Made by a program: the position numbers and the translations under genes
The notes under the pieces: generated by a model
Seen by the model: the letters and a program-made list of their open reading frames with translations, nothing else
Told to the model about the DNA's origin: nothing
Database searches by the model: none
Shown: one piece after another, positions 1-6,928 of the stretch
Numbering within the stretch: position 1 is the first letter of the stretch
Layout of the letters: every line of letters begins with the position of its first letter
DNA from: Verrucomicrobiota bacterium
GTDB lineage: Bacteria; Verrucomicrobiota; Verrucomicrobiia; Opitutales; Opitutaceae
Assembly (NCBI GenBank): GCA_003694825.1
Contig: RFJS01000071.1
Coordinates: 1 to 9,683, forward strand
DNA length: 9,683 bases
Reading direction: 5' to 3'

Positions 1-333
1 CACTGGGTGCTGCTGCTGCCGCCGCTGATGCTGCTGATCGCCTTCCTCATGGTCAGCACGATTCGCTACCCGAGTTTCAAGCAGATCGACTGGAACACCC
101 GGGCGCGTTTCGGCACCTTTGTGCTCCTGCTCATCGTCGCCGCGGGCGTGTTCTTCTTCAAGCAGTTCGCCCTCGCGGCGGTCTTTCTCGCCTACCTGCT
201 CTACGGCCTGATCCGGCACATCTTCTACCTGCGGAGACGGCGGCGGCGGTTGCGCGAACTCACGGCGCAGCGCCACCAGGCTCACGAAGCCTCCGAACAG
301 CTTGTGAACAAGCCGGAAACCGCTCCGGAATAA
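1..333 (+). CDS. pssA: CDP-alcohol phosphatidyltransferase, probable phosphatidylserine synthase (C-terminal part)
   Basis: The reading frame is already open at base 1, so this is the last 110 residues of a gene that starts outside the window. It shows two or three hydrophobic helices (about residues 3-18, 38-52 and 56-72 of the visible part), the motif IRYPSFKQIDW between the first two, then a run of arginines and a polar tail. The YPSFK..DW element after a helix is typical of the C-terminal half of bacterial phosphatidylserine synthases of the CDP-alcohol phosphatidyltransferase family, inner-membrane enzymes that join CDP-diacylglycerol and serine. The catalytic DG..AR signature would lie upstream and cannot be checked, so another family member is possible. 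No good terminator follows the TAA stop; only a 4-bp CCCG/CGGG stem is seen. Confidence 0.72.
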   Translation, partial: HWVLLLPPLMLLIAFLMVSTIRYPSFKQIDWNTRARFGTFVLLLIVAAGVFFFKQFALAAVFLAYLLYGLIRHIFYLRRRRRRLRELTAQRHQAHEASEQLVNKPETAPE

Positions 334-501
334 CCCGCCGAAAACGGGAAGTTGCTCACAAGCGCCGAATCGATCCGCACCCGCCCCCGGTGTTTCCAAC
401 AATTCCAGGGCGATCTTACCTATTGGTCATTAACCGCTTGCCCAATTGCTGCAGTTACTGACAAAGCATAAGAATACGACTGATTTTTTAAGATTGGAAG
501 T

Positions 502-517
502 ACCCTAACCATAGGGT
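502..517. promoter_or_regulatory. Possible operator: 6-bp inverted repeat before dnaN
   Basis: ACCCTA and TAGGGT form perfect 6-bp arms around a 4-base centre (ACCA). The repeat directly abuts the candidate -35 box of dnaN at 518. The surroundings are AT-rich (47 G+C in the 120 bases 421-540) while the flanking genes are clearly GC-rich. The position would suit a repressor site, but arms this short can occur by chance, and the site is not a DnaA box. Confidence 0.25.
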
Positions 518-547
518 TTGTCAGTTTCTTGAAAAACCGCCTACATT
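518..547 (+). promoter_or_regulatory. Candidate sigma70-type promoter of dnaN
   Basis: TTGTCA (518-523) and TACATT (542-547) are separated by 18 bp and lie in the AT-rich spacer before dnaN. Transcription would start about 3 to 5 bases before the ATG at 558, giving almost no leader. This agrees with the absence of a Shine-Dalgarno sequence in the pyrimidine-rich bases just before the ATG. Both boxes match the E. coli consensus at four or five of six positions; whether that consensus applies to this organism is assumed. Confidence 0.35.
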
Positions 548-557
548 CCCCACCCAG

Positions 558-1685
558 ATGAAGTTCAAAGTAAACCGGGATCACTTCAGCAACGGCCTCG
601 CCCAGGTTCTCAACGTCGTCGGCACTCGCCCGACCATGCCGGTGTTGAGCAACGTGCTGATCGAAGCCGAAGACGATCATCTCGACCTCACCACCACCAA
701 CCTCGATCTCGGCATTCGCTGCCGCATCAAGGCCACCATCCAGCAATCCGGTTCGAGCACCCTCCCGGTCCGTCGGCTCGCCAGCATCGTGCGCGAGCTG
801 CCCAGCCTCGATGTCCTGGTCGAGACCTCCGCCAACCACCAGGTGAAGCTCACCTCCGGAGGATCCAACTTCCGCATCATGGGCATCCCGAAGGAGGACT
901 TTCCCCCGCTGCCGGAATTTGCGGACGAGCACACCTTCACCCTCGAGCAGTCCGTGCTCAGCCAGATGGTCGCCAGCGTCGCCTATGCGCAGTCCCAGGA
1001 CGAAAGCCGCCATTTCCTCAACGGCGTCTACTTCGACTTCAAGGACGACAAACTGACGCTCGTTGCCACGGACGGCCGCCGTCTCGCGCTGGTGCATCGG
1101 GAGATGGATTTCGGTGGCAATGAAGGGGGCAGCCTCATTCTTCCCGCCAAGACCGTCGGAGAACTCCAGCGCCTTCTTGCCAAGGACGAGGAGCTTTCGG
1201 TTTCGGTCGCCTTCAACGATCGCCGCGTCGCCTTCCACATCGAGGTGCCGGACAACGACTCCGGCCTCACCGACAAGGTTCAGCTCATCTCCAAAGTCGT
1301 CGAGGGCAACTACCCGAACTACCAGCAGGTCATCCCGAAGGAGGTGCACCAGCGGGTGAAGGTGGACCGCGAGCTGTTTCTGCAGTGCATTCACCGCGCC
1401 GCGCTCGTCACCAGCGACAAGTCGAACTCGGTCAAGATCAAGCTCAGCAACAGCCTGCTGGAAATCAACGCCGCCAGCCCGGACTTCGGTGAAGCGCACG
1501 AATCGCTCGCCGTCGAATACAACGGTCCGGACCTGCAGGTGGCCTTCAATCCGGGCTTCCTCATGGACCCGCTCAAGGCGCTCTCGAAGGATCAGGTGAT
1601 CTTCGAGCTCAAGGACGAAGTCAGCCCGGGCGTGTTCAAGACCGACGGCAACTTCCTCTGCGTCATCATGCCGGTGCGCTTCTGA
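558..1685 (+). CDS. dnaN: DNA polymerase III subunit beta (sliding clamp)
   Basis: The 375-residue product has the normal length and layout of the beta clamp: three repeated clamp domains of about 120-125 residues each (about 1-122, 125-250 and 255-375). Family landmarks are ATDGRRLA at 170-177, EGNYPNY at 249-255 and the C-terminal MPVRF that lines the partner-binding pocket. The protein forms a dimeric ring around DNA, keeps the replicative polymerase on the template, and docks polymerases and repair factors. The ATG at 558 gives the expected N-terminus ([10 protein letters not shown]) but has no Shine-Dalgarno sequence. It is not next to dnaA here: the upstream gene is a phospholipid synthase and the downstream gene an unknown membrane protein. 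Confidence 0.98.
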   Translation: MKFKVNRDHFSNGLAQVLNVVGTRPTMPVLSNVLIEAEDDHLDLTTTNLDLGIRCRIKATIQQSGSSTLPVRRLASIVRELPSLDVLVETSANHQVKLTSGGSNFRIMGIPKEDFPPLPEFADEHTFTLEQSVLSQMVASVAYAQSQDESRHFLNGVYFDFKDDKLTLVATDGRRLALVHREMDFGGNEGGSLILPAKTVGELQRLLAKDEELSVSVAFNDRRVAFHIEVPDNDSGLTDKVQLISKVVEGNYPNYQQVIPKEVHQRVKVDRELFLQCIHRAALVTSDKSNSVKIKLSNSLLEINAASPDFGEAHESLAVEYNGPDLQVAFNPGFLMDPLKALSKDQVIFELKDEVSPGVFKTDGNFLCVIMPVRF

Positions 1686-1749
1686 GCGAACGCATCCGGC
1701 ACGCTCCCACCTTTGCGATCGCGCATTTTTCGGCGCCGAACCTGGACTC

Positions 1750-2634
1750 TTGGGCAGCGTCGCAACAGGCATTGTCATCGTCGTTCTCGGCGTTGCTTCG
1801 CTGATCTCGAGCTACGCCAACCGCCGCCTGGCTTCGCCTCCGCTTGCGATCATCAACCGGTGGCTGCGCTGGATCTCCTTCTCCGGCGCCATCGCCTGGC
1901 TCACCGCCTACATCGGTTGGTCCTCGCGGCCCTTCTGGGTGCTCTTTGCCACGGCGTTTCTTCTCTGGCTGCTGCTCGAGACGATCTACAACTGGCTCGC
2001 CATCGCCGCGCTCAGCCAGAGCCCGGTCCCGCTCTTTCCGAAGTTCTCCATCAACACCACCGGCGAGGAATGGCCGGCGATCAGCCGGATCATCAACGTG
2101 CGCGACTGGCTGCGAAAAAATGGGTACAAGCCTGTGCAGCCTCTGCTCGCCGACATCGGCAATGGCATCCAGCTGCGCGTCTCCGTCTACCAGGACCCCG
2201 AGGCGAAACTCCGCGTGCAGGTGCTCTTCATCCCGATCAACGCCGCGGCCGTCACCGTCTGTTTCTCCGTCGCTTCCGAAACGGAGAGCGGCATGCGCTA
2301 CATCACCGACAATCTCTTCCTTCCCTTCGGCGGCTTCTATCCGGAAAACTGGTCCGTGGAAAGGCGCCCCTGGATCCGCCGCCTCGACAAGCTTGTGCGG
2401 CGGCACCTGCGGCGCATCGAAAAGGCCGGAGAGGTCATGGTGCCCTGGGAAAGCGATCCGCTCGAGGATCTCAACGAACAGCAGCGGGACCTCGATCGGC
2501 TCAATACCGAACTCGGCTTCCTCTACCCGCCGCACCTCAGAGACGAGAACGGCAAGATGACCTTCGAGGGCCGCTATCGCGTGTGGAAAGAGGTCTGGAT
2601 GCTCAACTATCTCGGGCGGCCTTACCGGTATTGA
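1750..2634 (+). CDS. Unrecognised membrane protein with a cytosolic-type C-terminal domain
   Basis: I do not recognise this 294-residue family. Three hydrophobic stretches (about 5-21, 41-58 and 61-86) suggest a membrane anchor. A mixed alpha/beta region (about 100-200) follows, then a basic, charged helical region (about 206-256, with RRLDKLVRRHLRRIEK) that might be a short coiled coil, and a C-terminus rich in W and Y (RVWKEVWMLNYLGRPYRY). The TTG at 1750 is the first usable start after dnaN in a frame that is open back into dnaN, and no strong ribosome binding site precedes it. It lies 64 bp after dnaN on the same strand, so co-transcription is possible. Its last 32 bp overlap the end of the convergent glycosyltransferase gene. 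That it is a real gene is supported by its length and by hydrophobic and aromatic patterning unlike the arginine/serine-rich alternative frames. Confidence 0.75.
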   Translation: MGSVATGIVIVVLGVASLISSYANRRLASPPLAIINRWLRWISFSGAIAWLTAYIGWSSRPFWVLFATAFLLWLLLETIYNWLAIAALSQSPVPLFPKFSINTTGEEWPAISRIINVRDWLRKNGYKPVQPLLADIGNGIQLRVSVYQDPEAKLRVQVLFIPINAAAVTVCFSVASETESGMRYITDNLFLPFGGFYPENWSVERRPWIRRLDKLVRRHLRRIEKAGEVMVPWESDPLEDLNEQQRDLDRLNTELGFLYPPHLRDENGKMTFEGRYRVWKEVWMLNYLGRPYRY

Positions 2635-3583
2635 TAAAACGAATATCCTTGAGGGAGCGCGCCGGTTTCCGCCCGCTGAGAAACCCGGCGATGATGCCAC
2701 CGCACGCGGCCATCACGGCCCGCCAGCTGCGGCCGGGCGTCTTCACCTGGTTCCAGAGCATGCGGCCGGCGCGCCGGGGCGCATACCGCCAGAAAACCGA
2801 CTTCGGGACAAAGCGCCGCCACAGCCAAAGCCGGTTGCGAAACAGGTAGTAGACGTAGCGGGGAGCGGTATGTGCAAGGCTCGCGCCGCCCTTGTGCCGC
2901 ACGACGGAACCGCCCGCGTAGACCACTTCCCACCCGGCATCCCGGGCCGCCAGGCACAGGTCGAGTTCCTCGCTCAGGTGAAAGTAGCGCTCATCGAAAC
3001 CACCCAGCGATGCGAACACCTCGGCGCGCATCATGAAACCCGCACCGAAAACGGCGTCGCAGGCATGGCGGCCCCGAAACGCCTCATCGAGCGCCTGGTC
3101 GACACCGCGGAAATGTTCGCACAGGTTTGAGCGATCCAGGTCCCACCCGGCAATTTGCAGGATCCGCGGTCGCGCATGATGCACCAGCAGGGAGCCGGCG
3201 ATGGCGCAGCCTTCGCGTTCGAGTTCGCGCTCGCAGGCCTCCCAGAAGCCCGGAGAGACGATCGTGTCGTCGTTGAGGAAATACAGCTTCGGCGCACCGA
3301 TGCTCAGAGCGTAGCTCGCACCGATGTTGTTGCCGCCGGCATAGCCGCCGTTGGTCCGGGCGCGGATGACCGCGACGGAGGGGAAGCGGCGGGCGATCTG
3401 TTCGCCGATGGGCTGTGAGGAGGCGTTGTCGACGATGATCACGGCCACGCCTTCCGGGAGGTGTTTGTAGAGCGAGTCGAGACATTCCGCCAGGTCGTGA
3501 TATTTTTCATACACGACGATGATGACGGCGCCGCGTCTCGCCGCCCCGGGGGCAGGCCGTATGATCTCTGCCGTCGTCTTCAC
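2603..3583 (-). CDS. Family 2 glycosyltransferase (rhamnosyltransferase-like)
   Basis: The 326-residue protein has a GT-A fold of family GT2. A beta strand at 19-24 is followed by the nucleotide-binding DNAS at 52-55, NGGYAGGNN at 78-86, the metal-binding-type LNDD at 103-106, an acceptor-side GAGFMM segment at 180-185 and the EELDLC segment at 205-210, whose acidic residues would include the catalytic base. This arrangement is common in rhamnosyl and other sugar transferases that build O-antigen or cell-surface polysaccharide. The donor and acceptor cannot be read from the sequence. After about residue 245 come basic, tryptophan-rich segments and a short hydrophobic stretch (290-302), suggesting membrane association. 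The GTG at 3583 is the first usable start before the core fold. The gene lies 71 bp downstream of moaA on the same strand, with no other sugar gene nearby. Confidence 0.9.
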   Translation of the reverse strand: MKTTAEIIRPAPGAARRGAVIIVVYEKYHDLAECLDSLYKHLPEGVAVIIVDNASSQPIGEQIARRFPSVAVIRARTNGGYAGGNNIGASYALSIGAPKLYFLNDDTIVSPGFWEACERELEREGCAIAGSLLVHHARPRILQIAGWDLDRSNLCEHFRGVDQALDEAFRGRHACDAVFGAGFMMRAEVFASLGGFDERYFHLSEELDLCLAARDAGWEVVYAGGSVVRHKGGASLAHTAPRYVYYLFRNRLWLWRRFVPKSVFWRYAPRRAGRMLWNQVKTPGRSWRAVMAACGGIIAGFLSGRKPARSLKDIRFINTGKAARDS

Positions 3584-3654
3584 GATCGAAGAAAGCGCGC
3601 GCGGTGCTTCATCGATGCGCCGGCGAGGACGCTCTCCGTGGGAACGCCTGTCGC

Positions 3655-4710
3655 TCAGCCGCCGATATAGGACATCTCCACCTTGCGATGCTGCGCGGCC
3701 GCCTCGGCATTTTCCGCGCGTTCCTCCGAGTATCGATCACGGCGACCGGACCAGAGATCGCGAATGAACGTGTCCAGTTCTGTATCGGATATTCCATCAC
3801 GGAGTGGCGTTTTCACGTCTGTTCCCGATGAGGCGAACAGACAGGTGAAGATCTTTCCATCGGCCGAGAGCCGCGCCCGGTGGCAGTCCCGGCAGAACGG
3901 TTCCGAGATCGAGGAAATGACCCCGATCTCGGTGTCGGTGCCGACGTAGCGGTAGCGCGTGGCAACCTCTCCGCGATAGTTCGGATCGAGCGGTTCGAGC
4001 GGATATTCGGTGGAAATCAGGCGAAGAATTTCCCGCGCCGGCACGACGTGTTCGCGCTGCCAGCCGTTGGCATTGCCCACGTCCATATACTCGATGAACC
4101 GAAGAGTGATGCCCCGCTCCCGGAAGTGCCGGGCCATCGGGAGCACTTCCGATTCATTGACGCCGCGCTGCACGACCATGTTGATTTTCACACTCAGGCC
4201 GGCCGTGCGGGCGGCTTCGATGCCTTCGAGCACCCGGGCGACGGGAAATCCCCGGCCGTTCATTTTCCTGAAAATGGCATCGGAGAGCGCATCGACGCTG
4301 ACGTTGATGCGTCGCAGGCCGGCGGCAACCAGCGCGGAAGCACGCTCGGCGAGAAACCAGCCGTTTGTTGTCAGCGAGAGGTCGCGAATGCCGGGAATTT
4401 TCCGGAATCGCTCGAGCAGCTCGGGGAGATCCTCCCGGATCAGCGGCTCGCCGCCGGTGATGCGCAGTTTGGTGACGCCGGCGCGGGCAAAGGCGGCGGC
4501 GACGCGCGCGAATTCCTCGTTGGTCAGAAGTTGGGCGTGGGGAAGAAACGCGAAGTCCGGACCGAACATCTCCCGAGGCATGCAGTAGGGACAGCGAAAG
4601 TTGCACCGGTCGGTCACCGAGATGCGCAGATCACGCACCGGGCGGCCGAAATGATCCCTCGGTTCGATGTTTCGATCTCGATGGGGGGGAGGCGTACTGG
4701 AATCGCTCAA
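3655..4710 (-). CDS. moaA: GTP 3',8-cyclase (molybdenum cofactor biosynthesis protein A)
   Basis: This 351-residue radical S-adenosylmethionine enzyme turns GTP into 3',8-cyclo-7,8-dihydro-GTP, the first step of molybdenum cofactor synthesis. Both iron-sulfur sites are intact: C36-x3-C40-x2-C43 for the S-adenosylmethionine cluster and C273-x2-C276-x13-C290 for the C-terminal substrate cluster. GGEP lies at 86-89. The protein ends in the family's conserved double glycine (YIGG), which inserts into the active site. The frame stays open far upstream only because moeA, read antisense, has no stops. The start chosen is the TTG at 4710, which leaves about 20 residues before FGRPVRDLRIS; there is no ATG nearby and the next candidate (GTG, residue 25) would cut into the family's conserved N-terminus. 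It diverges from moeA across a 252-bp spacer. Confidence 0.96.
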   Translation of the reverse strand: MSDSSTPPPHRDRNIEPRDHFGRPVRDLRISVTDRCNFRCPYCMPREMFGPDFAFLPHAQLLTNEEFARVAAAFARAGVTKLRITGGEPLIREDLPELLERFRKIPGIRDLSLTTNGWFLAERASALVAAGLRRINVSVDALSDAIFRKMNGRGFPVARVLEGIEAARTAGLSVKINMVVQRGVNESEVLPMARHFRERGITLRFIEYMDVGNANGWQREHVVPAREILRLISTEYPLEPLDPNYRGEVATRYRYVGTDTEIGVISSISEPFCRDCHRARLSADGKIFTCLFASSGTDVKTPLRDGISDTELDTFIRDLWSGRRDRYSEERAENAEAAAQHRKVEMSYIGG

Positions 4711-4719
4711 AGCACCACG

Positions 4720-4748
4720 AACGAACCGCCGCTGCGCGAAAACGTCAA
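4720..4748 (-). promoter_or_regulatory. Weak candidate promoter of moaA
   Basis: On the minus strand a TTGACG box (4748-4743, five of six consensus bases) is followed after 17 bp by TTCGTT (4725-4720), a poor -10 match. Transcription would begin a few bases before the TTG start at 4710. The -35 box is good but the -10 is not, so this is only a pointer. Confidence 0.2.
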
Positions 4749-4765
4749 CTCCGGGGCGGACACGG

Positions 4766-4902
4766 CCCCCCTCCCCGCCCCGCTGCGCGCGGTGGGGAGA
4801 GTCCCTCCGCCGGTGTGCGCTCGAGGCGGCGTCACGCAACGCCCCGGCGTGCGAAGTGAGCGAGACGCGAGGGCCGGGAAATGCGGCCTTCGGGAGGGGG
4901 GG
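4766..4902. repeat. GC-rich inverted repeat between moaA and moeA
   Basis: The element starts with a C-run arm (4766-4777) and ends with a matching G-run arm (4891-4902), which share a 10-base complementary core, CCCCCCTCCC. Just inside the left end is a hairpin with CTCCCC (4771-4776) and GGGGAG (4794-4799) as outer arms. The enclosed DNA is almost all G and C and has no coding signature of its own on either strand. It resembles the dispersed palindromic intergenic repeats of many GC-rich genomes, with the C/G runs as termini. Whether it occurs elsewhere in this genome cannot be seen from one copy. It could form structure in transcripts of either flanking gene. Confidence 0.45.
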
Positions 4903-4962
4903 AGCACGAGACAGGAGACGGATCGGCTCGCCGTGGCCGGTGAGGCGTGTTTGCGTGGCGGC

Positions 4963-6201
4963 ATGATTTCCGTGAACGAAGCGGTTGCCGAGATGCTGGC
5001 GCGGGTGGCGGTGCTGCCGACGGAGCGCAAGCGCCTTCGCGAGGTCCCCGGCCGGGTGCTGCGCCAGAGCATTGCCGCCGACCGGGATGGGCCGCCCTTT
5101 GATCGGGCCACGCTGGACGGGGTCTGCCTGCGTCATGCGGATTGGGCGGCCGGGCAGCGCGAGTTTCCCGTTGCCGGTCTGCAGGCCGCCGGGGCGGTCC
5201 CGGAGCCTGCTCCGCCGGAAGGCGCCTGTCTCGAGATCATGACCGGCGCTCCGGTGCCGGCCCCGTGTGACTGCGTGCTGCCGGTCGAGGATTTTTCGCG
5301 TGACGGCGATCGGATCATTGCCCGCCCGGATGCCGAGCTTTCGCCCGGCCAGGGCATTCACCGGCGCGGGAGCGATTTCAAGGCCGGGGACGTCCTCCTC
5401 GAGCCGGGCCGGCGGATGACGGGACGCGAGATGGCGGTGGCGGCCTCGGTCGGCTGCGGCGAGTTGGAGGTCAGCGTCGTGCCGAAGATCGCGATCGTCA
5501 CCACCGGCGACGAGCTGGTCGATGTCGAGGACGAGCCGAAGCCCCACCAGATCCGCCGGTCCAATGATGTGGCCCTGCGCACGTTCCTGCACGGGGCTGG
5601 CTTCGGGGACATCGAGCTGAACCATCTGCCGGACAACGAGCAGGCGATCTCGTGGAATTGCGAACGGCTGTTGCAGCAGTTCGATGTGATCCTTCTCACG
5701 GGAGGCGCTTCGAAGGGTCGCTTCGATTTTGTCCCGGCGGTGTTGCGCGAACTGGGGGTTCAGCCGGTCTTTCACGGCGTGGCGCAGCGCCCGGGCAAGC
5801 CGCTGTTTTTCGGCACCTTCGAGCGGCCGGGTGACTTTCTGCATCCTGAGTATACGCGCGTGGTGGCGGTTTTCGCGCTGCCGGGGAATCCGGTTTCGGG
5901 CTTCACCTGTGCGCACCGGTATGTCCTGCCGGCGGTCGAGAAGATGGCGGGCATCACCGTGGCGCCCCCGGCGGAAACAGCCGTGCTCACCGGCACGATC
6001 CCGGCGCATCCGGACCTGACTCTTTTCGTCCCGGTCTGTCTCTCGGCCGGAGACGACGGCCGCCTCGCGGCGCAGCCCAATCCATTCAACACTTCGGGTG
6101 ACTTCGCCTCGGTCGCGCGCACCGACGGATTTGTGGAGATCCCGCCCGGAGCGGCCACCCTGGAGGCCGGGGCGGTCGTGCCGCTTTTCCGGTGGCGCTG
6201 A
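4963..6201 (+). CDS. moeA: Molybdopterin molybdenumtransferase
   Basis: The 412-residue protein matches MoeA in length and domain order. MoeA uses adenylylated molybdopterin and molybdate to make the molybdenum cofactor in the cytoplasm. Family motifs are FDRATLDG at 46-53, IMTGAPVP at 92-99, TTGDELV at 180-186, the GG-S-x-G loop at 247-252 with D255, PGKP at 277-280 and LPGNPVSGF at 306-314. The start is the ATG at 4963, just before the conserved N-terminal helix; the frame is open back to 3880, but that part is antisense to moaA and unlike MoeA. No clear Shine-Dalgarno sequence is present. Two small departures from the E. coli type are seen: the DGYA segment reads DGVC, and the first lysine of KPGKP is arginine. 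The stop overlaps the next start (TGATG), and the gene heads the molybdenum cofactor run. Confidence 0.95.
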   Translation: MISVNEAVAEMLARVAVLPTERKRLREVPGRVLRQSIAADRDGPPFDRATLDGVCLRHADWAAGQREFPVAGLQAAGAVPEPAPPEGACLEIMTGAPVPAPCDCVLPVEDFSRDGDRIIARPDAELSPGQGIHRRGSDFKAGDVLLEPGRRMTGREMAVAASVGCGELEVSVVPKIAIVTTGDELVDVEDEPKPHQIRRSNDVALRTFLHGAGFGDIELNHLPDNEQAISWNCERLLQQFDVILLTGGASKGRFDFVPAVLRELGVQPVFHGVAQRPGKPLFFGTFERPGDFLHPEYTRVVAVFALPGNPVSGFTCAHRYVLPAVEKMAGITVAPPAETAVLTGTIPAHPDLTLFVPVCLSAGDDGRLAAQPNPFNTSGDFASVARTDGFVEIPPGAATLEAGAVVPLFRWR

Positions 6202-6428
6202 TGACATCGCGAAGAGCCCGACCCGACATCATGACACCGTTCCACGACGAAGATGACGAACTCCGTGATTGGGAGATCGAGCCGGAGGAGGAGAAAGGCG
6301 ACCGGCACCCGGTGCTCTCGGGCACGGCTCCGCTTGCGAGGGTGGTTTTTCTCGCCCTGGTGGGGGCATTCGTGCTGGCGGGGGTGGTTGCGCTCATCAA
6401 CGGTATCGGCGCCTGGTTGCAGTCATGA
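6201..6428 (+). CDS. Small acidic single-helix membrane protein within the moe-moa run
   Basis: This 75-residue product has no family I recognise. Its N-terminal half is strongly acidic (HDEDDELRDWEIEPEEE, residues 15-31), and its C-terminal part is one clear transmembrane helix (about 46-68) ending AWLQS. It begins at the ATG that overlaps the moeA stop (TGATG) and ends in an ATGA overlap with moaC, so it seems translationally coupled on both sides. An internal ATG at 6231 would give a 65-residue form keeping all the acidic part, and I cannot decide between the two starts. It could place cofactor assembly at the membrane or simply be a passenger gene; the sequence gives no direct functional clue. 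Confidence 0.65.
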   Translation: MTSRRARPDIMTPFHDEDDELRDWEIEPEEEKGDRHPVLSGTAPLARVVFLALVGAFVLAGVVALINGIGAWLQS

Positions 6429-6928
6429 GTGACATCCCCTCCCAATCTCCAGGGCTCTCCCACGTCGGCGCCGATGGACGGGCCGTGATGGTCGATGTCG
6501 GCGGCAAGGCCGTGTCGCGGCGCACCGCCCGCGCCCGGGCGGAGGTCCGGCTCGTGCCGGCGGCGGCCGCGCTTTTCGACGGCACGGACCTGCAGTCGAA
6601 AAAAGGCCCGGTCTTTCACACCGCCACGCTTGCCGGCATCATGGCAGCCAAACGCACGCATGAACTCATCCCGCTGTGTCATCCACTGCCGCTCGATGAC
6701 TGCCGTGTGGACATCCGGCTCGAGGACGAAGGCCGCGTGATTATCGAAACCCTCGCTTCGGCGGAGGCGCGCACCGGCGTGGAAATGGAAGCGCTCACCG
6801 CGGCATCGGTGGCGGCATTGACAGTTTACGACATGGTCAAGGCGGTCGGGCTCGGCACGGTCATCGGGCCGGTCACGGTTGTCGAGAAGACCGGCGGCAA
6901 AAGCGACTACCGGAGCGAACAGGCATGA
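6425..6928 (+). CDS. moaC: Cyclic pyranopterin monophosphate synthase
   Basis: The 167-residue protein converts the MoaA product 3',8-cyclo-7,8-dihydro-GTP to cyclic pyranopterin monophosphate. Signature stretches AAKRTHELIPLCHP (74-87) and GVEMEALTAAS (118-128) are present. So are counterparts of the residues known to act in E. coli MoaC: K60, H86, E120, E122, D136 and K139. Family members form hexamers. The ATG at 6425 overlaps the preceding stop (ATGA), and the stop overlaps the moaD start in the same way. About 12 extra residues precede the conserved SHVGADGRAVMVDV segment. It is oriented with moaD and moaE but opposite to moaA. Confidence 0.97.
   Translation: MSDIPSQSPGLSHVGADGRAVMVDVGGKAVSRRTARARAEVRLVPAAAALFDGTDLQSKKGPVFHTATLAGIMAAKRTHELIPLCHPLPLDDCRVDIRLEDEGRVIIETLASAEARTGVEMEALTAASVAALTVYDMVKAVGLGTVIGPVTVVEKTGGKSDYRSEQA

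Noticed and set aside
334..348. Possible terminator after the pssA-like gene
   Set aside because: The stem is only four base pairs (CCCG/CGGG) and has no T-run after it.
421..557. Replication origin or DnaA boxes beside dnaN
   Set aside because: No TTATCCACA-like 9-mers were found in the AT-rich spacer on either strand, and dnaA is not adjacent.
420..1778. 452-codon minus-strand frame opposite dnaN
   Set aside because: It lies fully antisense to a textbook DnaN and reads as its reverse-complement shadow.
1666..2700. Long frames on both strands overlapping the membrane protein gene (minus 1666-2700, plus 1713-2849)
   Set aside because: Their products are arginine/proline-rich without hydrophobic patterning. 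The frame 1750-2634 shows real membrane helices and aromatic clusters and stops near the end of the neighbouring gene.
3880..4962. Plus-strand extension of the moeA frame across moaA
   Set aside because: It is the mirror case: antisense to moaA, unlike any part of MoeA. MoeA is full length from the ATG at 4963.
4711..6207. 850-codon minus-strand frame that would fuse about 500 residues to the N-terminus of MoaA
   Set aside because: It is antisense to moeA in exact codon register, where high GC removes stops. The extra sequence is arginine/histidine-rich with no fold signal, and MoaA is complete from 4710.
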